A stretch of 64,000 nt of DNA, taken from the NCBI GenBank assembly GCA_964579395.1, contig CAZOFT010000002.1, forward strand, positions 1-64,000, in the 5' to 3' direction. This document shows, piece after piece, positions 43,263-51,958 of this stretch; position 1 is the stretch's first letter, and the number at the start of each line of letters is the position of its first letter. The DNA comes from JACOTV01 sp964579395. Its GTDB lineage: Bacteria > Patescibacteriota > Microgenomatia > UBA1406 > GWC2-37-13. The translations under genes and the position numbers were made by a program. Under the pieces are notes generated by a model. It saw only the letters and a program-made list of their open reading frames with translations, was not told the DNA's origin and did not search any database.

Positions 43263-44876
43263 CTACCAAGGTTTTATTTTTTTCACAAACAGCAGTAGTG
43301 CGGCTCCGGAGGAAGTCATGGATGCTAGAGCAAACGCCATCCGTGACCGGGTATGTGTTTGAGGTAGCACCGGTGTTATTGGTTGCTGTGTCGCCCCCTG
43401 ATCCGAGATGGGGCGATAGGTGGAAATACCCTGAATGTCGCCCGTGGTCGGCGTGCTCGTGTTGGTTGACAGTTGCGTAGGTGTGGTCGGTGTAAGAGTG
43501 TTGCCGGCGCCTGTATCGATAGGGGTCGGGCTGGGTGCAGGTGCTCCATCTTGTGTTGTCGCATCTGCAAGCACATCTATGCAGGAGTTATTTTCCTCTG
43601 CGGGCGTCGGTATCGTTTTGCATACGGTTTTAGCGGAGAAGTCGTGACGGGAAAAACTGATATCAACTTCTGCATCGACATAACTCAGCTCATCAACGCT
43701 TTGTTGCTGTGGATCCAACAGTCGTACTGAGTCGGTGTCGTTGTTGAGTATGGCGCTGGTGAGTTGGATTGATGCATAGCTTTTTGCTGCAATGGTTGTT
43801 GTGATTTGTTTCGGAGAAGATCCGCCGCCAGCAATATCATCTATATACCAACCGTCCAAAGACACGGTATTATCAGAATCGTTGTAGAGCTCAACCCATT
43901 CGCTGGAGCCTGTCGTCGGTCGCGGAAGAAATTCAGAAATAAACACTTGTGTGGCCGTGCTTGGTGCGCCGGGAGTTGGGGTGGGTGTTGAGGCCGGGGT
44001 CATGGTAGGAGATGGGGTAATTGTTGATGGGTAAGGGCTTGGCGTCAGCGGTGTTATGGTTGGTGAAGGAGTGCCGGTTGGTGTGGCAGGGGTGCACGAG
44101 GTTGTGTTGGTTACTCCTGGTGTCGGCACCTGGGCGCAAAAGAGCAAGGTCTCCATGTCGAGTCCCCAGCTTTCAGACGAAGAGCTTGTTGTGTAGCTGG
44201 TTTCTGACACTACCGTATCAGTCGAGTCTAGGAGTCGCACATCATCCCCACTGTTGTTCAATATGGCGCTTTTGAGTTCGAATAAAAAGTATCCATAAGC
44301 CGGGACTGTGCCGGTCAGAGCTTGCAGTGCAGATCCTCCATTGTCTATGTCATCGATATGCCATCCGGTGAGGTCGATAGCTGAAGCAGTGGGGTTGTAC
44401 AGCTCTATCCACTCAGGGTTTGGGCTCGTCGGTGCCGGCATAATTTCAGTCAACAGAAGTTGTTGCGCTTCGCTTGATGGAGTGGGGGTTGCTGTTGGGA
44501 CCATTGCGGGAGTTGGTGTAGAGGTGGGAGTGGCAGTCGGAGCGATAGTCGCTGTAGGAGTGGGAAGTTGCGTGGGTTGTATGGTGATGGTTGGCGTAGC
44601 TGATGGTGTTGTGGTGATCGACGGATTGGTTGTTGGTGTAGGAGTCGGGTCAGTATCCGGTGAAGCAATACATTGATTATTATCACGATGATGTGACATG
44701 ATGGCACTATTCAGATGTGGTACCTTGTTGGACGGGCGGATTGCCGGTGTCGAGAATATGCGCAAGAGTTTGACCGGATCAACTATGTTGATGTGAGGCA
44801 TTGCCTGCGTCTTCGTTGCGAAAAGAAGTGTTGCGATACCGATACAAAGGGTTGATTTGATTTGGTGGGTGATCAT
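43263..44876 (-). CDS. Secreted surface protein with two lamin-tail domains
   Basis: A 537-residue exported protein. The ATG at 44876 gives a clear signal peptide (MITHQIKS, hydrophobic core, TKTQA); the open frame to 44918 would spoil it. Then come a Thr/Pro-rich linker, a lamin-tail domain (about 145-260; LTEIMPAPTSPNPEWIELYNP, LTGWHIDD), a second linker, a second lamin-tail domain (about 320-425; ISEFLPRPTTGSSEWVELYND), another linker, LPQTH, one hydrophobic helix and KKIKPW. The end resembles a sortase-type sorting signal, but His replaces the usual Gly. Lamin-tail domains in bacteria occur on secreted proteins and nucleases; no catalytic domain is present. Confidence 0.75.
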   Translation of the reverse strand: MITHQIKSTLCIGIATLLFATKTQAMPHINIVDPVKLLRIFSTPAIRPSNKVPHLNSAIMSHHRDNNQCIASPDTDPTPTPTTNPSITTTPSATPTITIQPTQLPTPTATIAPTATPTSTPTPAMVPTATPTPSSEAQQLLLTEIMPAPTSPNPEWIELYNPTASAIDLTGWHIDDIDNGGSALQALTGTVPAYGYFLFELKSAILNNSGDDVRLLDSTDTVVSETSYTTSSSSESWGLDMETLLFCAQVPTPGVTNTTSCTPATPTGTPSPTITPLTPSPYPSTITPSPTMTPASTPTPTPGAPSTATQVFISEFLPRPTTGSSEWVELYNDSDNTVSLDGWYIDDIAGGGSSPKQITTTIAAKSYASIQLTSAILNNDTDSVRLLDPQQQSVDELSYVDAEVDISFSRHDFSAKTVCKTIPTPAEENNSCIDVLADATTQDGAPAPSPTPIDTGAGNTLTPTTPTQLSTNTSTPTTGDIQGISTYRPISDQGATQQPITPVLPQTHTRSRMAFALASMTSSGAALLLFVKKIKPW

Positions 44877-44883
44877 GTCCGCA

Positions 44884-44931
44884 ACTATATCCGTCACGGA
44901 GCGTGACAGCAATGACAAACCTCATGACAAA
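44884..44931 (-). promoter_or_regulatory. Promoter and repeat cluster of the lamin-tail gene
   Basis: On the minus strand TTGCTG (44912-44907), 17 nt, TATAGT (44889-44884), 7 nt before the ATG. The spacer holds the inverted repeat GTCAC-GCTCC-GTGAC (44907-44893). Two direct TTTGTCAT repeats (44931-44924 and 44919-44912) lie at and above the -35; the 11-mer ATTTGTCATGA also occurs upstream of the giant gene. Confidence 0.5.
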
Positions 44932-44958
44932 TCAGTCAAGTTCGGTGACACCTGTATA

Positions 44959-46155
44959 TTATTGTGGATACACGTGGAGGTAGAGAGTGGAGATATTGGA
45001 GTCTTTGTGCTTAACCTTGACATAATTGAGTGTGCAGCCGACCGCGTAGCTTCCGCGATACAACATGCCATCGGCTACCGCAGTCACGGTGCTTGAGCCG
45101 CCGACTATATCTATGCCATTGTGGAAGTTGTAGATGCGTCCGACCCAGCTGTTTCGTACTGCCCACGTCTGACCATATCCTTGATTCATGGTGATTGGGG
45201 ATGAAATTGGCCAATCCCAGTCGCCTGATCCACCTGCAGCATCACCATCACCAGAACCACAGGATGAACCGGAGCAGTTGTTAATATCTACCGACTTCAA
45301 GTGAGAAAATGGGCTTACGGTGCTTCCACCTTCTTGCACAATAAAATGCAAGTGTGCAGCGGAAGAATTACACGATGCTCCCGAAATAACGGATGCAATA
45401 ACATCACCCTTTTTTACCTCTCGCATCTCAGTTTCTGTACCCCCTCCTGCAGCAATGCCTTGAATAGCTGCGTATTCAGCGCGTGCTGCGGCAAGAAGAC
45501 TTTGGTATGTTTGCTCATCATTTTGAGTCTGCGTGAGGAGTTTTTGTTTTTGTGCTTTTTGTGAGTCAAGTTGTGTTTTCTGGTCTTCAAGAACTTTGTT
45601 CAGTTCTTCAAGTTCTAGTGCTTTTTCTTCACGCTTTGTTTTTTGGTCTTCAAAGTTGAGCTTGGCTTGTTGTACCTGTATGGCAAGTCGCTGATCGTTC
45701 TCCTGAGTAGTTTTCGCATATTTCATGCGATTGATCAGTGTGGGTGCATTGCCAGGATCAATCACTAAGTTGATGAGCGGAACATCACGCCGCTTGTAGT
45801 CCTCGGCAATTTTTTTGATAAGCAGTTTGCTGACATGATTGAGAGAGGTATCAAGCCCCTCAATTTTACCGCTGAGGCTAGCTACTTCATCAGCAAGCGT
45901 AGTGATTCGTTGTTCAGAATCTGATATGCGCAGTTGGGTCAGGTAAGTCTGCGTATCAAAATATTGAATCTGTGAAGCGAGTGTGTTTTTTTCTTCCCGA
46001 ATACCGGTGAGTTTTTGTTCATATTCGCTGATTTTTTTTTGACATTCATCCTGATTGCCGCAGTTTTGTGCCTGAGCTTGAGTTGACACGAGAGTAATTG
46101 CTCCCAAAACCAACATAAGAGCACACAATATATATCGTAGTTTTGTCCCACGCAT
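44959..46155 (-). CDS. EnvC/PcsB-like murein hydrolase factor with permuted LytM domain
   Basis: A 398-residue exported protein, probably the periplasmic partner of FtsEX in daughter-cell separation. Seen: signal peptide (1-29, ending TQAQA), a long coiled coil (about 35-240, with KTKREEKALELEELNKVLEDQ), and an M23/LytM domain whose halves are in swapped order: KKGDVIAS...AAHLHF...VSPF (about 255-300) comes first, then WPISSPITMNQGYG...FHNGIDI...VADGMLYRG...LYLHV to the end. Both zinc motifs are present. The ATG at 46155 is chosen for the signal peptide and for TATAAT (46167-46162) 6 nt upstream; the longer open frame overlaps ftsX. It follows ftsX by 47 nt. Confidence 0.8.
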   Translation of the reverse strand: MRGTKLRYILCALMLVLGAITLVSTQAQAQNCGNQDECQKKISEYEQKLTGIREEKNTLASQIQYFDTQTYLTQLRISDSEQRITTLADEVASLSGKIEGLDTSLNHVSKLLIKKIAEDYKRRDVPLINLVIDPGNAPTLINRMKYAKTTQENDQRLAIQVQQAKLNFEDQKTKREEKALELEELNKVLEDQKTQLDSQKAQKQKLLTQTQNDEQTYQSLLAAARAEYAAIQGIAAGGGTETEMREVKKGDVIASVISGASCNSSAAHLHFIVQEGGSTVSPFSHLKSVDINNCSGSSCGSGDGDAAGGSGDWDWPISSPITMNQGYGQTWAVRNSWVGRIYNFHNGIDIVGGSSTVTAVADGMLYRGSYAVGCTLNYVKVKHKDSNISTLYLHVYPQ

Positions 46156-46202
46156 GGTCTCATTATAGTAAATTCCAGCCAGTGTTTCGACCCGCAATCT
46201 GA

Positions 46203-47102
46203 TCAGATTTTGATGTATTTGGAGGTGGCAATATAGTTGCCCAAGAAGCCGATAGTCGTGCCAAACAGAACAATTGCCGTATAGGTGAGTCCAATATACT
46301 CCCAGGTGGGAGGCCACACGTATAGATTGTATGATTCCAATCCGAAAAAGGACAGATTTGTGATGCCGACCAGATACGAATCCAGAAACGTTTTGCTGTA
46401 CAAAAACATGGCGTAATATACCGCAAATGCTGCGGTTGCAGATGCCCATCCAAAAAACATTCCCTCATTCAGAAATGGGCTACGGATGTATGATTTAGAG
46501 GCTCCCAAAAATCGCAATAATTGAATCTCGTCTTTTTTCAGGGCAATCTTGAATGCCGACGTGGTCATCAGGACAATAAACGAGATGCTTACCAAAAATG
46601 CCAAGATGCCAAGTGAAAGTTTGCGAAGACCATTGGTCAAGCTTACAAGCTTGTCCACGATATCCCGCTGGAATACTACTTCGTCAACGATGGCCTGGCG
46701 CTGGGCAAAGCCGGCAACTTCAGAGAGGTATTCCGGTTTTGTTGTGTATACCTCAAGTGACGCAGGCAAAATATCGGCGCTTACCATTTCAAGCAAAAGT
46801 GGATTATTTTTATTGAGATCTTTGTATATCTGTAGCGCGTCTTGTTTGGATACATAGTTGACGCGTGATACCTTGCCGGTAGCTTCAATTTGGGCTTTGA
46901 GTGCTGAAATATCAGTATCTTTTGCCTCAGTCTGAAAATAAACAGTGACTTGTGGTTGGGTGGAAACGTAGCCGAGGATACCATTGAAAAATGAGGTGAT
47001 ATTGAAGAAAAAGAGTGCGAGAAACAGGGTAAAAAAGAGAATCAGAAATGATGCCAGTGACTGATATGGCGCGCGGCGAATGGATGTAAATATATCGGTC
47101 AT
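46203..47102 (-). CDS. ftsX: Cell division protein FtsX
   Basis: A 299-residue membrane subunit of the FtsEX complex. Seen: one helix near the N-terminus (about 18-38), an extracytoplasmic domain (about 45-165; TVYFQTEAKDTDISALKAQIE), then three helices with the MacB/FtsX-type block FKIALKKDEIQLLRFLGASKSYIRSPFL between the second and third. It has a strong Shine-Dalgarno sequence (AAGGAGG, 47118-47112) inside the end of ftsE and overlaps ftsE by 4 nt. It should pass the FtsE ATPase signal to the EnvC-like protein encoded next. Confidence 0.92.
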   Translation of the reverse strand: MTDIFTSIRRAPYQSLASFLILFFTLFLALFFFNITSFFNGILGYVSTQPQVTVYFQTEAKDTDISALKAQIEATGKVSRVNYVSKQDALQIYKDLNKNNPLLLEMVSADILPASLEVYTTKPEYLSEVAGFAQRQAIVDEVVFQRDIVDKLVSLTNGLRKLSLGILAFLVSISFIVLMTTSAFKIALKKDEIQLLRFLGASKSYIRSPFLNEGMFFGWASATAAFAVYYAMFLYSKTFLDSYLVGITNLSFFGLESYNLYVWPPTWEYIGLTYTAIVLFGTTIGFLGNYIATSKYIKI

Positions 47103-47776
47103 AGATCGTATCCTCCTTTTTTCAGGTCTTTATCAACTTGGCCGTTTTTCATCACAATAACACGCTTTCGCATAGAATTGACGATGTCGGCGTTGTGTGT
47201 GGCCAGGATGATGGTTTTTTTACCTTCCAGCTTTTTGAAAATCTTCATGATTTCCCAGGTGGTTTTCGGGTCAAGATTTCCCGTTGGCTCATCTGCCAAA
47301 ATAATATCGCGATCACCGACTATGGCCCGTGCTATCGCAACACGCTGGAGTTCGCCGGCAGAAAGTTGCGAAGGAAACATGTGGATTTTGTTTTCAATAC
47401 CAACAAGCTCCAGTGCCTTTTCTACCTCTTCTTGAATATGGTGTTTCGGAAATCCGACGACACGTAGACTCAATGCAATGTTGTCAAATACCGGCTTGTT
47501 CGGAAGTACTTTAAAGTCCTGGAAAATCACCCCGATTGTCTTTCGATATGTCTGAACTTTGGAAAATCGACCCGAAGAAATTTCCACACCATTGACGTTT
47601 ACGATACCTGATGTGGGTAGTTGCTCACGAAGCAATAAGCGCAAAATGGTTGTTTTTCCGGCGCCCGATGGTCCGACCAAAAATACAAACTCATTATCTG
47701 GTATCTCAAAAGAAACATCCTGCAGAGCACGAGTGCCTGAAGGAAACGTCATCGAAACTTGTTGAAATGTGATCAT
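47099..47776 (-). CDS. ftsE: Cell division ATP-binding protein FtsE
   Basis: A 225-residue ABC ATPase. Seen: Walker A GPSGAGKTTILRLLL, Q-loop VIFQDFKVLPNKPVFDNI, signature LSAGELQRVAIARAI, Walker B IILADEPTGNLDP and the switch His in LATHNAD. The LPNKPVFDNI(A)L stretch after the Q-loop is typical for FtsE. It works with FtsX in septal peptidoglycan hydrolysis. First gene of the ftsE-ftsX pair, with the EnvC-like gene directly after, so a complete FtsE-FtsX-activator set is encoded together. Confidence 0.95.
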   Translation of the reverse strand: MITFQQVSMTFPSGTRALQDVSFEIPDNEFVFLVGPSGAGKTTILRLLLREQLPTSGIVNVNGVEISSGRFSKVQTYRKTIGVIFQDFKVLPNKPVFDNIALSLRVVGFPKHHIQEEVEKALELVGIENKIHMFPSQLSAGELQRVAIARAIVGDRDIILADEPTGNLDPKTTWEIMKIFKKLEGKKTIILATHNADIVNSMRKRVIVMKNGQVDKDLKKGGYDL

Positions 47777-47830
47777 AGCAATACAATACGTTGTTATATG
47801 GACTGATAGCGTGCGCCTGGTTGATGCCTC

Positions 47831-48319
47831 TTAGAGTTTCTCAACGTACCCGACGTCCATCAGCCAACCGGCTTTTTGCCCGGCAAATGTCTGCCCCATG
47901 ACGCGGACTTTTTTACCGACAAACTCTGATAAGTCTACGATACTTGAGGTTAGGTACACATTTTGAGATTCACCGCCCGGGCGCTCAAGGTGGAAGCTTC
48001 CTTCGCCTTCAATGCCACCTTCAACGAGCTTTCCCTCTGCTGTATCCGGAAATCGCTTGGCATCTTTGATTCCTGATGAGTTGGATGTGGTCTTTGCACC
48101 GGGAGCGGCGTCTGCCGAATATCCACCAGAGCTGCCTGAATTTGCAAGCTTGGCCAATCCGAATCCGACACCAAGCCCCAGCACTGCAACAACGACCCAG
48201 ATTATGAATGCTTGTTTCGTGGTCATTGCTCCGGGATCAGACTGCATTGACGTAGGTGATGAAGGGGTTTTGGGAGCAGCAGGTGCGCTGTCCATTGATC
48301 TGACGACTGAATCTTGCAT
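47831..48319 (-). CDS. Single-TM anchored protein, possible OB-fold tail
   Basis: A 162-residue protein: a Pro/Ser-rich cytoplasmic start (about 1-34), one helix (about 37-60, FIIWVVVAVLGLGVGFGLA), a Ser/Gly linker and a compact C-terminal part (about 90-162; EGEGSFHLERPGGESQ, VDLSEFVGKKVRVMGQTFAG, WLMDVGYVE). The pattern 'V-DLS.fvGkkV.v.G.tf' is what small OB-fold domains look like, but no named family is certain. It lies between prfB and ftsE on the same strand. Function unknown. Confidence 0.55.
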   Translation of the reverse strand: MQDSVVRSMDSAPAAPKTPSSPTSMQSDPGAMTTKQAFIIWVVVAVLGLGVGFGLAKLANSGSSGGYSADAAPGAKTTSNSSGIKDAKRFPDTAEGKLVEGGIEGEGSFHLERPGGESQNVYLTSSIVDLSEFVGKKVRVMGQTFAGQKAGWLMDVGYVEKL

Positions 48320-48371
48320 AGTACACTAAGAATAGCAAGTCGATGAAGGCGAGTAAAGAGGAAAAGTGGCG

Positions 48372-49391
48372 CTATTCTTGGGATTGTGCAGAATGTTTCA
48401 AATAGGCCTCAATAAAGCCATCCAGGTCACCGTCAAGTACGGTTTCTGCCTGTGTTGTCTCATAGTCGGTACGCAAGTCCTTCACCAGCTTATACGGGTG
48501 AAGCACATATGAACGGATTTGTCTGCCCCAACCGGCGTAGGTATCGCCTTTCATGCCTTTTACCTCGGCCTCGCGTTTTTCTTCCTCGATTTGCCACAGC
48601 TTTGCACGAAGCAGTTTCATCGCAGATTCACGATTGGCGCCTTGATAACGCTCAGTCTGAGAGGTGACGACAATACCGGACGGCTTGTGTGTCAGGCGAA
48701 CGGCTGTTGATACTTTGTTGACGTTTTGCCCGCCGGCTCCTCCTGCCCGGAAAAACTGCCATTCAATATCGTCATCTTTGATGTCAACTTCTGCATCCTC
48801 GATAACCGGAAGTACTTCAACCAGAGAAAATGATGTTTGGCGCAGTTTGTCGGCGTTAAACGGAGACAGGCGCACAAGCCGATGGGTGCCGGCTTCTGCT
48901 TTTGTGTAGCCATACGCATATGGCGCAGTCACAGTAATAGTGGTGCTTTTGATTCCAGCCTCTTCACCGGGTACGCGGTCGATTTCTTCCCACTTCCATC
49001 CCTTCAGATCAAAATAGCGTGTGTACATGCGAAACAGCATGTGAGTCCAGTCCATAGCCTCTGTGCCACCTTGTCCAGCATGGATTGAAAAAATAGCATC
49101 TTTTTTATCGTAGGGTCCGGAAAGAAACAAGAGTGTTTCGTACCGTTTCATCAGGGGAAGTGCTTCACCAAACTCTTCTTCTTCATACAGCAATTGCAGC
49201 ATTTCCAGATCGTCAACTTCAGTTTTGAGATCACTGATCCGTTTTGAAGTGGTTGCGGCGCGCTCAGTGTTTTGCCAAAAATCAGGATCATAGGTGAGCT
49301 TCTCAAGCTCTGCCAACTCTGTTTTTTTGGGGGCAATTTGTGCTTGTTCAAGCACATTTTCAATACGGCGCTTCGTTTCTTCGATATCCAT
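48372..49391 (-). CDS. prfB: Peptide chain release factor 2
   Basis: A 339-residue class I release factor. Seen: an N-terminal helical domain, HAGQGGTEAMDW, the SPF tripeptide (LVRLSPFNADKLRQTSF) that reads UAA/UGA in RF2, the catalytic GGQ in RAGGAGGQNVNKVSTAVRL, and RSYVLHPYKLVKDLRTD near the end. The Met at 49391 (MDIEETK) matches family starts; the frame is open to 49523, but a TATAAT lies only 4 nt before the next upstream ATG (49448). No in-frame UGA or programmed frameshift is present, so the autoregulation known in E. coli is missing. Confidence 0.95.
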   Translation of the reverse strand: MDIEETKRRIENVLEQAQIAPKKTELAELEKLTYDPDFWQNTERAATTSKRISDLKTEVDDLEMLQLLYEEEEFGEALPLMKRYETLLFLSGPYDKKDAIFSIHAGQGGTEAMDWTHMLFRMYTRYFDLKGWKWEEIDRVPGEEAGIKSTTITVTAPYAYGYTKAEAGTHRLVRLSPFNADKLRQTSFSLVEVLPVIEDAEVDIKDDDIEWQFFRAGGAGGQNVNKVSTAVRLTHKPSGIVVTSQTERYQGANRESAMKLLRAKLWQIEEEKREAEVKGMKGDTYAGWGRQIRSYVLHPYKLVKDLRTDYETTQAETVLDGDLDGFIEAYLKHSAQSQE

Positions 49392-49526
49392 AGTATGGGT
49401 AAATGACTGTATGTGAGTCTGCAACACAATCTGTTTGGGTTGTCGCATCACTATTATACTGTAAAAGTCATGAAAATCGAACCGGGATACCGATCTATAT
49501 GAAGGTATTTCTCGTATAATCAATAT

Positions 49527-50450
49527 ATGGATCGACTACTCATTGCCTGTGCAGTACTGTTGCTTTTTGTTGCAGCCGAGCAAGCCGTGTATCCGCATAA
49601 AAATCCTCTTCGGCTTAACTATGGGATTCCGCTGGATCCGCAACCGCCTGGTGGCGGTGGTGGAGGAGGTGGTGCTGCGCCTCCACCTCCAGAGCAGCCT
49701 CCCGGTCAAACAGGGTTCCCGACAGCCACCTCTACCGGCCCGGCAACGGTACCGACCAATCAGTTTGCCGGCACCGAGTTTGGGGCGACGGCATTTCGTA
49801 TCGACACACCCGGCGTCTATGAAAACTTTATTTTTGATCGATGTGTGACGATTTATGCCGATGATGTTACGATACGAAACAGTATCGTCAACTGCCGCCA
49901 AGGAAACTATCCGGCCATATGGTTTCGGGATGGTGCGCAAAACGGGCGAGTAGAAAATACAGAGATTAATGGTATTAAAGTAGCAAACCAGTCTCCATCT
50001 GCCGGCATCGAGTGTCATAATGCGTGTAACGCAACCAATAATCGCATAGTCGGCCCACAAACCGGCATTATTATTTCGACCGGCTCAACTGCAGAAAATA
50101 ACTTTATCGGTCAGTTGCGTGGGAGTCAGACAGCAGCCGCTAATCCATCGGAGCATTTTGGCATATTGGCGACTGATGCAGATGTCATAATCTCACACAA
50201 CACTATTTATAACGATTGTGACGCGCTGTTAAATACTGATGATGCCAGAGGCTGTGATGGAGCAATATCGACAGGTGCATCCGCAACAACAGTCGACATA
50301 GAGCAAAACTATATCAGGCAGTGGCAGTGGACGGTGTTTCATGTGCAGTCAGGTACAGCCACCATATCTAATAATTTCTTCGGCACTGTCGGTGTGCATT
50401 GTATTGTGACAGGCGGCGCCGTGGCGGCAGCTTCAACTGACTGTAATTAA
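49527..50450 (+). CDS. Exported parallel beta-helix protein
   Basis: A 307-residue protein with a signal peptide or anchor (about 1-20, LLIACAVLLLFVAAEQA), a flexible Gly/Pro linker (about 36-65, with GGGGGGGG and PPPPEQPPGQ) and a C-terminal right-handed beta-helix-like domain (about 90-300) with repeated VTIRNSIVN, RVENTEING, ATNNRIVG, AENNFIG, ISHNTIYN and ISNNFFG. Such helices bind or process polysaccharide, but no lyase catalytic motif is recognised. Cys pairs (CRQGN, CHNAC, CDALL) may form disulfides. TATAAT (49515-49520) is 6 nt before the ATG. It is followed by a GNAT gene 5 nt on. Confidence 0.7.
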   Translation: MDRLLIACAVLLLFVAAEQAVYPHKNPLRLNYGIPLDPQPPGGGGGGGGAAPPPPEQPPGQTGFPTATSTGPATVPTNQFAGTEFGATAFRIDTPGVYENFIFDRCVTIYADDVTIRNSIVNCRQGNYPAIWFRDGAQNGRVENTEINGIKVANQSPSAGIECHNACNATNNRIVGPQTGIIISTGSTAENNFIGQLRGSQTAAANPSEHFGILATDADVIISHNTIYNDCDALLNTDDARGCDGAISTGASATTVDIEQNYIRQWQWTVFHVQSGTATISNNFFGTVGVHCIVTGGAVAAASTDCN

Positions 50451-50455
50451 CGTCT

Positions 50456-51022
50456 ATGTTTTTCAAACGCATTCCTCACCGCATCCTGCTCGACACCACC
50501 ATCAACGAACATCAAGTGGTGATTCGCTACCTGCATCCGAGTGACGTAAAGCCGTTGCATCGCTACATCAATGAGCTTTCACAAGAGAGGACATATATTA
50601 CTTTTCAGGGAGACATGATTTCACTTCAGGAAGAAGAAAAGCATGTGAAAGATGTAATGGTAGCAATTGAGCAAAAGCGGGAAGTGAAGCTTGTTCTTGT
50701 GGTTGATGACGTGTTGAGTGGTTCAACAGAAGTTATTTTGGAGTCGCGCATCACGGCGCATCGGGGAAATCTGGGGTTAAGTATTGCAAAGCAGGTACGC
50801 GGCATGGGGCTGGGCGAGCTGTTTTTGCGCACTGTAATTGAAGAGGCAAAACGCGTGCTGCCGGGGCTTCGCATAATCCAACTCACCTGCTTTGCCACCA
50901 ATAAACCTGCGCTCTCTTTATATAAAAAGGTCGGGTTTGAAGAGCGCGGACGCATCCCCGGCGCCATTTTTTATAACGGCGAATATCTTGATGAGCTGAT
51001 CCTCACGCTCGAAATCACTTAA
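50456..51022 (+). CDS. GNAT family N-acetyltransferase
   Basis: A 188-residue acetyl-CoA-dependent transferase. Seen: VVIRYLHPSDVKPLHRYINELS at the start of the fold, HRGNLGLSIAKQVRGMGLGELFLRTVIEEA with the acetyl-CoA-binding (Q/R)xxGxG/A pattern (QVRGMGLG), LTCFATNKPALSLYKKVGFEERGR and a final strand EYLDELILTLEI. It resembles the RimJ/RimL-like and L-amino-acid acetyltransferase branches; the substrate is unknown. It follows the beta-helix gene by 5 nt and is likely in its transcript. Confidence 0.85.
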   Translation: MFFKRIPHRILLDTTINEHQVVIRYLHPSDVKPLHRYINELSQERTYITFQGDMISLQEEEKHVKDVMVAIEQKREVKLVLVVDDVLSGSTEVILESRITAHRGNLGLSIAKQVRGMGLGELFLRTVIEEAKRVLPGLRIIQLTCFATNKPALSLYKKVGFEERGRIPGAIFYNGEYLDELILTLEIT

Positions 51023-51046
51023 TTGCATGCTGTATACTGACTATCT

Positions 51047-51943
51047 ATGAAACCGAAGGCCTTTTTCCGCATGCAGTCAGGCTATTTCGCTCTTCTTGCA
51101 ACTGCAGCGATATTTGGTATTTTTCCGGTGCTTACCCGCATGGTGGGTGAGTCATTGCCGGTTTTTTTCCAATCCTGGACTCGTGCGCTTGCGACCGGAG
51201 CAATATTAGCTGGCGTGTCATATGGTATGACAAAACGCATCCCGCATATTGCAAGTGGTGATTGGAAGTGGTTTGCGCTTCGTGCTGTCTTGGGAGCAGT
51301 CGGATTTGTGGGAATATTTATCGCACTCATTAATCTAAGCGTGAACGAAGTCTACATGATTTATTTCACCAGCTACCTGATAGGAGGGATTCTTGCGGGT
51401 GTACTCTTTTTTAACGAATCAATTTCACCTATTCGCCTGTTGTCTATTGTGCTGGCGGCATGTGGTTTGTGGGTGGTCTACGGTGGACGATTGGTAAGTA
51501 ACGATTCGTACCTATTGTGGTCCGCAGCTGCAGGAGTTGGCTATAGCGGCTGGAGCATCATTCCTAAAAAATTGGTTGGTAAATATAGTGATTTGGAATT
51601 GAATTACTTGGATATGCTTCTGTTTTCTGTCGTGCTGTTTGTGTGTTCAGTCGTAGCACGTGAAGTATGGATCGTGCCGGCAAGTCAGACTGTTTGGACT
51701 GGCACCATAGGACTTGCTCTCGTGTGGGTAGTTACAGGACTTACGATTATTTACGGATTCGCCCGAGTCGATGCATCTTTGGGCAGCATCGTCATGTTAT
51801 CTGAAATCCCGTTTGCGCTGTTGGTTGCATACATGGTATATGCAGAACAACTAACCCCATCCCAATTGTTGGGAGCATGTATCATCTTTGCAGCCATAGC
51901 CATACCTGAATTGACAGCATGGTTACGGCAACGCAAAAAGTAA
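51047..51943 (+). CDS. EamA/DMT-family transporter
   Basis: A 298-residue protein with ten hydrophobic helices arranged as two EamA repeats of five; the second half (from about 155) repeats the first. Seen in the repeats: SWTRALATGAILAG, RAVLGAVGFVGIFIALINLSVNEVY and the late SEIPFALLVAYMVYAEQL with LLGACIIFAAIAIPEL, all usual for drug/metabolite exporters. The substrate cannot be told. TATACT (51033-51038) lies 8 nt before the ATG. It converges with the DUF378 gene across a possible AT-rich terminator. Confidence 0.85.
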   Translation: MKPKAFFRMQSGYFALLATAAIFGIFPVLTRMVGESLPVFFQSWTRALATGAILAGVSYGMTKRIPHIASGDWKWFALRAVLGAVGFVGIFIALINLSVNEVYMIYFTSYLIGGILAGVLFFNESISPIRLLSIVLAACGLWVVYGGRLVSNDSYLLWSAAAGVGYSGWSIIPKKLVGKYSDLELNYLDMLLFSVVLFVCSVVAREVWIVPASQTVWTGTIGLALVWVVTGLTIIYGFARVDASLGSIVMLSEIPFALLVAYMVYAEQLTPSQLLGACIIFAAIAIPELTAWLRQRKK

Positions 51944-51958
51944 AAGCTGACTTTTTTT
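51935..51958. terminator. AT-rich hairpin between convergent genes
   Basis: AAAAAGT (51935-51941), loop AAAAGCTG, ACTTTTT (51950-51956) with further T. The stem is weak, but the place between two convergent stops fits a bidirectional terminator. Confidence 0.4.

Noticed and set aside
43263..44667. TP-rich repeats as a possible CRISPR or DNA repeat array
   Set aside because: Repeats are at the peptide level only, without regular spacing or constant DNA units; no CRISPR-like repeat was seen anywhere in the window.
43435..44676. Long frames opposite the lamin-tail gene, rich in Gly and Val
   Set aside because: They mirror the TP-rich linker codons of the real gene and have no domain of their own.
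48372..49523. Possible programmed frameshift in prfB
   Set aside because: The whole RF2 is in one frame and no in-frame UGA occurs in the N-terminal part.
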